Assembly: GCF_018294505.1 (NCBI RefSeq)
Contig: NC_057798.1
Span: 370,118,199-370,182,198, forward strand
Length of the DNA: 64,000 bases
Direction: 5' to 3'
DNA from: Triticum aestivum
Lineage: Eukaryota > Streptophyta > Magnoliopsida > Poales > Poaceae
Shown: positions 56,517 to 64,000 of the stretch, in pieces
Layout: each line of letters starts with the position of its first letter
Numbering within the stretch: position 1 is the first letter of the stretch
Program-made: the position numbers and the translations under genes
The notes under the pieces: model-generated
Database searches by the model: none
Seen by the model: only the letters and a program-made list of their open reading frames with translations
Told to the model about the DNA's origin: nothing

Positions 56517-59500
56517 ATGCCACCGAAGAAGAAGGCCTCGGAGGCAGTTGTTCCGTCCACGTCGATCCCACCGCCACCTTAGCAAACGGGTGGTGGGGTA
56601 GACGTTGGCGGAAGGACGGACGTCGACGAGGAAGCTCACGACGCTGCCAGGCCCAAGGGCAAGGAGGCGCAGACCTCGACATTCGCGCTTGTTCCGCGCC
56701 CGTCTCAGGAGGCGCTGGACCGACAACGTCATGGTACTCGCAGTGTCATACGTTTGTTGGGCCAAGATCAAGATGGTGGATCCCGGGGCACTCAAGACCA
56801 GCATGCACGCCAACGTGCTGGCACGAGCGAGACACGGTCGCCTGGACGGGATACTGCTCCTTCTAACATAGTTAGAAGTCCGAGCACATCCCGCTCCTCG
56901 CGCCGTCCGCCACTGCCACCCACCACTCCGGCAGAAGCTTTGGCACGAGCTCAACTGCTCCTGGATTATCCTCCGACGTCGGACAAGATTGACGAATGGA
57001 GGGCCACCATTCAGAGTCTCATCGGCTACGCCAACGGCGACACTCCACGGCAGCCGAGCGCGTCGCTGCCGCGGCAGGGTTGCCGGGCGCGAGCCAGTGG
57101 CGACGAAACTGGTGGGGGTGCAACCACCATGCAATCACCACCCCGAAGGCCAAGATCGCCGACTCGCCGGATCCACCTCGACAGCGAATCCACCGCATCG
57201 TCGGATCCACGAGCTCGTCGCGATCAGCGCCAAGTTCTACACGATCGACAACAAGAAGACGCTCGTACTCACATCGAGCGCCGAAGAGAAGCGCGACGTC
57301 AATCCGACAAGCGCGCTGGGCCCTCTGTTGACATGCATGCGCCAGGGGAACCAGGCGATCTGCCGTACGCGGTAGGTTGCCCTGCGTTCACTCGTGAGCT
57401 GCGGCAAGTCCAGTGGCCCAACACAAAGAACTTCAAGCCAGACGTACCGGAGAAGTATGACGGCAAGACGCATCCGTCGGAGTTCCTCAACATCTACACC
57501 ATTGCGGTGCAAGCTACTGGGGGCGGGACGACAAGATCCTTGCCAACTACTTCCCGCTGGTACTCAAGCCCAATGTCAGATCCTGGCTCATGCACTTGCC
57601 GGACAACTCCATATCCTCTTGGGCCGATCTATGCCATCAGTTTGTCGGCGCCTTCACAGGCGGCCACAAGCCTCATGGCCAAGAGAGTGACCTTCATCTA
57701 CTCGCCCAGAAGGAAGGAGAGCCCTTGCGCAAATACATTTAGAGATTCAGCAGCGTACAGCACAACATCCCAGATGTCCATCCTGCTGCGGTGATTAGCG
57801 CGTTCCATCAGAACATGCGGAATCGCAGGATGCGGGAGGAGATGGCGATGTGCAAGATCAGAGACGTCAGTGAGCTATATGCCCTGACCGACAAGTGTGC
57901 ACGTGCTGAGGAAGGGAGGAGACTCCCCGGAGAGAATGTAGGAGCAGGAGGATCTGACAGTGAAGATGCAGCCCCGGCAAGGAAAAACCGGCGGTGGAAC
58001 AACAGGAAAAGGAAAGGCAAAGAGGTACTAGTCGTCGAGCAGTCCGGCAACGGAGGTGGCGCCAAGAAAGCCAAAGCGGGTAGCTCCGGCAAGGAGGTTG
58101 CCGCAGAAGTTGTGGCAGTCACCGACAAGAAGGACAGCACCAAGAAGCAGTACTGCAAGATCCACCGCACCAAGGGCCATGATCTCCAGAGCTGCAAGAA
58201 AGTCGAGCAGCTTGTTGAGCAACAAAAAGCTGAATACGAGCGGCGCGACAAGGAGAAAGCCCAGGAAGGTGCTGGGGGATCCGGCAAGAAACGTCCCGGC
58301 CGAGGAGGACGCCGCGGCAAGGCCAAGCAGCGGCAAGGAGACAGACCTCCTCGCGGCCGCGACAAGGATGAAGATGACGACAACGATGAAGACATGGATG
58401 ATGAGGAGACTGATGAGCAGGAGTTCCAGAAAGCCACAGAGGTCCTGTGCGTTGACGGCGGTGCTTCTCTGCATACTTCGCACCGCCAGCTCAAGCAGTG
58501 GGCGCGGGAAGTTAATGCAGCAGAACCACCCGTCGAGTCACGCAAGCCTCTGAAATGGTCCGGCACGCCTATCATCTTTGATATTGAGGACCACCCTGAT
58601 CGCATAACTGCGGTCGGGTGCTTGCCGATGTTGGTTTCACCAACTATCCGCAACCTCAAGGTCACTAAGATGTTAGTTGACGGCGGGGCCGGCTTGAACC
58701 TGATCTCCTCCACGGTGCTCCAGAAACTCCAGATCCCTGACAGCGAGCTTGAAGAGACCGGCACATTCCAAGGAATCAACCCGGGAAGGAGCAAGCCGAA
58801 GGGAAAGATCACGTTGTCGGTAACATTTGGCAGCGAGTTGAACTTCAAGACTGAGAGGGTTACGTTTGATGTTGCTGACTTTCCATTGCCTTACAATGGA
58901 ATCCTCGGCCGTCCAGCACTTGCCAAGTTCATGGCAGCCTCTCACTATGCCTACAACGTACTGAAGATGCCATGCCCGATAAGTGTCATTTCTGTCCCTG
59001 GCGACAAGAAGGATGCTCTCATCTACACCGACAAGATCTACCAGGAAGCAGCAGCCGCAACAGATCGCAAGTCACTTGCCGCTGAAGCTCCTGGGGGGAA
59101 GAAGAAGACCAAGTCCGGCAAGAGCTCTGATGCCCACTCCGGCAAGCGCACCTCTTCGGGGTGCTGCACTATCGTCGAGGACGCACCATCGAGCTCCACC
59201 GGCAAGTGTAAGAAGGCAATGGCAGCTCCACCTGAGACCAAGAAGGTGTCCGCCAAGGAGGACGGCACTGGTGGTACTTTCACCATTAGTGCCACTCTCG
59301 ACCCTAAATAGGAAAGCGCGCTCGTTGCTTTCCTGTGGGCGAATGTCGACGTGTTTGTGTGGCAACCGTCTGACATCCCCGGTGTTCCCAGGAAAGTAAT
59401 TGAGCACCACCTTGCCGTCTGTCCTCATGCGCGGCCTGTCAAGCAGAAATTCAGGAAACAGGCGGTGGAGCGCCAAGAATTCATCGCAGAAGAAATCAAG

Positions 59501-62500
59501 AAGTTGGAAGCAGCAGGCCTTGTCAGAGGAGTGCTCCATCCCACGTGGCTGGCCAATCCTGTTGTCGTGCGCAAGGCTAACGGGAAATGGAGGCTTTGTA
59601 TCGACTTCACTGATGTTAATAAAGCTTGTCCCAAAGACCCATTTCCCTTGCCACGCATTGACCAGATTGTTGACTCCACGGCCGGATGTGATTTGCTTTC
59701 ATTTCTTGATGCATACTCAGGATACCATCAGATCTTCATGGCAGAAGAGGATGAGGAGAAGACCGCATTCATCACCCCGTGTGGCACGTACTATTTCGTA
59801 CGGATGCCTTTCGGTTTGAAGAATGCTGGTTCAATGTTTGCAAGGGTAGTCCACCACGCTTTTGAGCCGCAGATGCACAGAAATGTGGAAGCCTACATGG
59901 ATGACATAGTGGTCAAGAGCAAGGACAGGGCGACCCTGATTCAAGATTTGGACGAAACATTTGCAAATCTGCGCAAAATCAACCTCAAGCATAACCCCGA
60001 GAAGTGCGTGTTTGGAGTCCCTTCCGGCAAGCTTCTCGGGTTCTTTGTGTCTCAGCGGGGGATTGAAGCCAATCCCGACAAGATCAAGGCCATTGAGCAG
60101 ATTGAAGCACCAAAGTGCGTCAAGGATGTACGAAGGCTTGCCGGTTGCATGGCTGCTCTCAGCAGGTTTATCTCTAGATCTGCTGAGCGCGCCCTGCCAT
60201 TTTTCAAAATATTGAAAAAGGCAGGTCCAATGAAATGGACTCCGGAGGCGGAGGCTGCGCTGCAGGACTTGAAGAGATACCTGTCCTCCACTCCAACACT
60301 TGTCGCACCTAAGCCACAAGAGAAGTTGCTGCTGTACATAGCGGCAACCAATCAAGTGGTTAGTGCTGCGTTAGTGGCGGAGAGGGAGGCAGATGATGAG
60401 CCGGCAACCGCGGCAGATGCATCCAGCGACAAGCAGGGGGCTTCGCCGACAAGCTCTGGTCCCGACAAGGATGGATCTGCGCAGGAGCATGATAAGATGC
60501 AGAAGAGAATGGTGCAGCGACCAGTTTACTTTGTCAGTTCCCTTCTGCATGGAGCTAGGTCAAGGTACTCTGGTGTGCAGAAGTTGCTTTTCGGCCTTCT
60601 CATGGCCTCAAGAAAGCTGCGCCATTACTTCCAAGCACATGAGATCACAGTTGTCACTCGTTTTCCGCTGAAGAGGATACTGCAAAATCCAGAAGCGACA
60701 GGCAGGATCGTCGAGTGGGCGCTGGAACTGTCAAGCTTTGGTCTCAAGTTTGAAAGTACTTCAACTATCCAAAGCAGAGCATTGGCAGAATTTATAGCAG
60801 AGTGGACGCCAACACCAGACGAAGAAATTCCAGAGACGAGCATCCCCGTCAAGGAAGCGAGCAAAGAGTGGCTGATGTACTTTGATGGTGCCTTCTCGCT
60901 GCAAGGCGCCGGTGCGGGCGTGTTGCTTGTCGCACCCACCGGAGAGCACCTCAAGTACGTAGTCCAGATGCACTTTCCCAAGGAGGAAGCAACCAACAAC
61001 ACTGCGGAGTATGATGGATTGCTTGCCGGTCTCAGGATCGCGGCAGACCTTGGGATCAAGAAACTCATTGTCAGGGGTGACTCACAGCTTGTCGTCCGCC
61101 AAGTGAACAAGAACTACCAGAGTCCATTGATGGAAGCATATGTTGATGAAGTGAGAAAGCTAGAAGAGCACTTTGACGGCCTACAGATGAAGCATGTCCC
61201 AAGAGCTCAGAATGACATTGCTGATGGCCTGTCGAAGTGCGCCACACTAAAGTTACCTGTGGAACCAGGGATCTTTGTGCTCAAGCTGACTCAACCATCC
61301 GTAACGCCATCAACTGGACTAAGCAAGAAGAGGAAGTTGATTTCTGGTGACTACTTTCCGGCAGAGCTCCCCGAAGCCGCCACCAAGAAAGTCCCCAAGG
61401 TCAACGCCAAGGGTGCTGAGGAGCGGTCTGCTCCGGCAAGCCTTATGGTTTGTTCCATCGTAGCAGACGCTCCCGGCAAGCTTTGCTCCGGCAAGCTTGC
61501 CGGGGAACATCAAGCTCCGGCTGAGCCGCAGGTGCTCGCCGTAGAAGCGGGTGTTCCCGTAGTAGCAGATGTGCCTTTAGTCCTTGTTGTCGAGCCACAA
61601 GCTCCAGCATGGGCACAACAGATTGTCCATTTCCTTCAGACAGGAGAACTTCCCGAAGAGCAAGAAGAAGCGGAAAAAGTAGCCCGGCAGTCAAGTATGT
61701 ACCAGTTTGTCGATAGCATACTGTACAGAAGAAGACTCAACAGTGTGAAATTGAAGTGTATTTGCCGGGAAGACGGACAAAAGCTGTTGGCAAAGATACA
61801 TGGAGGCATATGTGGCCACCACATTGGCGCAAGAGCACTTGCCGGCAAAGCTTTCCGGCAAGGTTTCTTTTGGTCGACAGCCCTCCAGGATGCAACTACA
61901 CAAGTAACCAAGTGTGAAGCGTGCCAGTTCCATTCCAAGCAGATACACCAGCCAGCTCAAGCTCTCCAGACGATCCCTTTATCCTGGCCATTTTCGGTCT
62001 GGGGGCTCGACATCCTCGGCCCCTTCCCCCGAGCTGTCAGGGGCTTTGAGTACTTGTACGTTGCAATCGACAAGTTCACAAAGTGGCCGGAAGTGGAACC
62101 AGTGAGGAAGGTGACAGCACAGTCAGCAGTCAAGTTCTTCAGGTCAATTGTTTGCCGTTTCGGGATCCCTAACAGGATCATCACCGACAACGGCACGCAA
62201 TTCACGAGCCGCACCTTCATGCAGTACGTCCAAGACCTTGGCGCCAAGGTCTGCTTCGCTTCCGTTGCTCATCTGAGAAGCAACGGTCAAGCAGAGAGGG
62301 CAAATGCTGAAGTGCTGCGCGGGCTCAAGACCAGAACTTTCGACAGGCTGCGCACGTGCGGAAGAAACTGGATCGAGGAGCTGCCGGTGGTTCTTTGGTC
62401 GATCAGAACGACACCAAATCGAGTCACTAACCAGACACCTTTCGCTCTAGTCTATGGAGCAGAGGCAGTTCTCCCCACGGAACTCGTATACGGATCACCT

Positions 62501-62844
62501 CGAGTGCTCCTTATGATGAGCTTGAGCAAGAGCAGCTGCGACAAGATGACGCACTGCTCCTTGAGGAGGATCGTCTTCAGGCTGCTGTACGAGCTGCTCG
62601 ATACCAGCAAGCTTTGCGCCGCTACCATAGCCGCAAAGTTAAAGCCAGAAGCTTCGAGGAAGGCGACCTTGTTCTTCGGCGCGTTCAATCCGCCAAGAAT
62701 TCCAACAAGTTGACGCTGAAGTGGGAAGGCCCTTACCGGGTGAAACGAGTCACTAGGCCTGGCACTGTCCGCCTTGAGACCGAAGATGGCACTCCGGTGA
62801 GCAACTCCTAGAACATTGAGCATCTTCGTAAGTTTTACCCGTAG
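56517..62844 (+). pseudogene. Tat-lineage gag-pol, nearly intact pol
   Basis: Start ATG 56517. In order: gag (to about 57900), a CKIHRTKGHDLQSC zinc-knuckle-like motif (near 58157), protease with D-G-G (MLVDGGAGLNLI, near 58672), then an unbroken 59351-62713 frame with reverse transcriptase (FLDAYSGYHQIF; YMDD at 59894-59905), RNase H, a second RNase H (MYFDGAFSLQGAGAG near 60880), integrase HHCC (near 61800-61930) and the integrase core (GLDILGPF ... ITDNGTQF ... SNGQAERAN). Lesions: TAG 56580-56582, one base lost near 57520, TAG 57740-57742, TAG 59309-59311, a frameshift near 62508, and TAG 62809-62811. Natural stop 62842-62844. The C-terminal end after the frameshift still reads as the family's chromodomain-less tail. 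Confidence 0.85.
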
Positions 62845-63648
62845 GGCGCGGTTGCCGGAACCCGTTCCGGCAACCACCTTTTGTACAAGTCTTGTCGCTG
62901 TTGCATGTAATCCTTTGTACAAAGCCGGGCGCAGATCCCGTGCATAAATAAAGCTCATGTGCTCTGCACATCATGTCAATTTCATGCATTATATTCTTTC
63001 TTGCATGCGTTATCTGACACTTTGTGCAGCACCTGCCCCCGGTAAGTGATAACGAGCCGAAAGGCTCCCTATCTTTATTTTCTCTTCTTTCTTTTTCTCA
63101 ACAAAGTAAAGGAAGGTTCCCTCGCACACAAGTTTGCCGGGGGGGAAGGAGAAGATTATGATGTGGACCAGGCATCGTTCAAGCAAGTTTCGCCTTGCCG
63201 GGAAGCAAACGACAGAAAAGCTAAGTTGCCAAAGTTTGAGCAATTAGTTTTAAATTTTTAAGTTATCTTCCTTGAACGACCGAGCTTTGTATGGAAAACC
63301 TGTGCGCGGAGGAACCAACTCGTGGCTAGTTGCGCCCTTACTTTGTTTCGAGTCCACTCAACAACTTAAGTGTGCTGCAACCAGTTGCGACAAGGTTTCT
63401 TGTCGGAAGCGGCACTGCCAGCAGGCTGCTGACGTCCCGCACTCAGCGCGCGCGGCTCGGGTGCCTGCGCCGACAAGTTCCCTAAAAGTGTAGGGTAAAA
63501 ACATACAAAGGAAGGAATCTAGTAAAGGAAATAACGTAGCAACTGATAACAGAAATAGAGTTATATTACAAAATAACTTGTCACAGCTCTAACAGATTGA
63601 TCTTATAATATGGCTAGCAGCGACAAGGAGAAAGAAAAAACGGGCGGA
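62845..63648 (+). other. Non-coding region between pol and the antisense ORF
   Basis: Begins with a perfect 12-bp hairpin (62850-62875) and includes AATAAA at 62947-62952. Contains several TTGCCGGG motifs. No ORF of note. Confidence 0.5.
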
Positions 63649-63999
63649 CTAGTCTACGCGATCGCCCTCAACCCTCCTAATCTCGCTCACCTTGTCCACA
63701 ATGGGTGTGACAAGGACCTTGAGCGCTTCCCGATCGGCATCCGGCGGCAAGGATTTGAGGACGTTGGTGAGGTTGAGGCATGGATTGCGGAAAGCCACCT
63801 TCATCAGCACCTTCTGGAGAGCTCCTGCGCAGATCCTGCGCGACTCGTCGGCCAGCTGCTTTGGGATCCTCTCCCGGAGTCGCTGGAGTGCCGTCGCCAC
63901 GCCCTTGAAGAACAGGCTAAGCTTGGCGCTGGGTTGGAGATGCTCGTCGGAAGGATACCCAAAGTCCTCCATCCCCAACTGCGCCAGCTCCCCGTCGAT
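63649..63999 (-). CDS. Antisense ORF of the Tat-lineage element (partial, continues beyond 64000)
   Basis: The minus-strand frame is open from the window edge to a stop at 63649-63651 (116 codons visible, no start needed inside the window). It is helical and charged (LQRLRERIPKQLADESRRI, then a C-terminal ADREALKVLVTPIVDKVSEI). Tat-lineage elements are known to carry an extra ORF between pol and the 3' LTR, in antisense in several plant families. This fits that position and strand. No recognised domain; function unknown. It is unbroken in the part visible, unlike gag upstream. Confidence 0.6.
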   Translation of the reverse strand: MDGELAQLGMEDFGYPSDEHLQPSAKLSLFFKGVATALQRLRERIPKQLADESRRICAGALQKVLMKVAFRNPCLNLTNVLKSLPPDADREALKVLVTPIVDKVSEIRRVEGDRVD

Positions 64000-64000
64000 G

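Larger units (their letters stand above)
55490..64000 (+). mobile_element. Gypsy LTR retrotransposon, Tat lineage (runs off the right edge)
   Basis: 5' LTR 55490-56429, a primer-binding region TTTGGCGCGCCAGGTAGGGG (56432-56451), gag-pol to 62844, a non-coding part, and an antisense ORF from 63649 onward. The pol has a second RNase H after the first, which is the Tat-lineage signature. The presumed left target-site duplication is CGGGA (55485-55489); the right one is outside the window. The text is dense in CCGGCAAG/CTTGCCGG. Confidence 0.9.

Noticed and set aside
57808..58848. Long minus-strand frame (346 codons) in the Tat element
   Set aside because: It is the reverse of the GC-rich gag/protease coding region and is serine-rich by composition; no domain, and the plus frame is clearly the real one.
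62452..62958. 168-codon minus frame over the end of pol
   Set aside because: A shadow of integrase coding sequence with no domain of its own.
1..64000. tRNA, rRNA or microRNA genes
   Set aside because: None recognised by eye; short inverted repeats found are MITE or LTR structures.

Overview
This is plant nuclear DNA from a large, repeat-rich grass genome, most likely wheat or a close Triticeae relative (Triticum/Aegilops). The evidence is the content: a complete BARE1/WIS/Angela-type Copia element with perfect target-site duplications, two Fatima-like Gypsy fragments, a non-autonomous Gypsy of the TGATACGTCTCC-LTR type, a Tat-lineage Gypsy, CACTA transposon ends, and Stowaway, Tourist and hAT miniature elements nested in one another. 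There is no bacterial-style gene order, no operon, and no rRNA or tRNA gene that I could see. I estimate by eye that more than 85% of the window is transposon-derived. Two runs of N (44570-44847 and 47486-47566) are assembly gaps.

Layout. 1-3184: 5' part of a minus-strand Fatima-like Gypsy. 3185-4451: LTR-like repeat. 4489-6544: broken two-exon gene (XS-type zinc finger) whose intron holds a Gypsy 3' fragment. 6701-7233: a block found again at 44908-45410. 7671-10466: broken B3-like/F-box-FBD gene. About 10850-12911: right part of a CACTA element carrying a broken exonuclease-like gene. 12912-17567 and 26349-about 27700: a degenerate SIRE/Maximus-like Copia, split by the Angela element at 17573-26343. 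27700-29880: unassigned repeat with a GC-rich promoter-like block. 29880-30168: a CACTA-type end that cuts a second Fatima-like element (to 34113). 34440-about 39270: a CACTA 5' part with tandem repeats. 39257-43236: broken F-box/DUF295 and SINA-like genes separated by MITEs. 43519-45453: nested MITEs. 45956-46681: an intact ORF of unknown function with a TATA box, the best candidate for a real host gene. 47203-55474: a non-autonomous Gypsy whose right LTR contains a solo LTR that itself contains a hAT MITE. 55490 to the end: a Tat-lineage Gypsy with a nearly intact pol and an antisense ORF running off the window.

How it fits together. The genes do not form a pathway. The structure is a stack of insertions that can be ordered by nesting and by LTR divergence: Angela is young (LTRs about 1.7% different by hand count), and the non-autonomous Gypsy is older (about 5-6%). 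Almost every host-type gene is a decayed fragment of a family that is large in grasses (F-box, DUF295, SINA, exonuclease-like). I did not find a convincing new biological system. The items most worth a second look are the uncharacterised ORF at 46 kb, the antisense ORF in the Tat element, the exonuclease in the CACTA element, and several repeated hairpins or motifs inside the LTR elements. Family names are from memory of Triticeae repeats and were not checked against a database.
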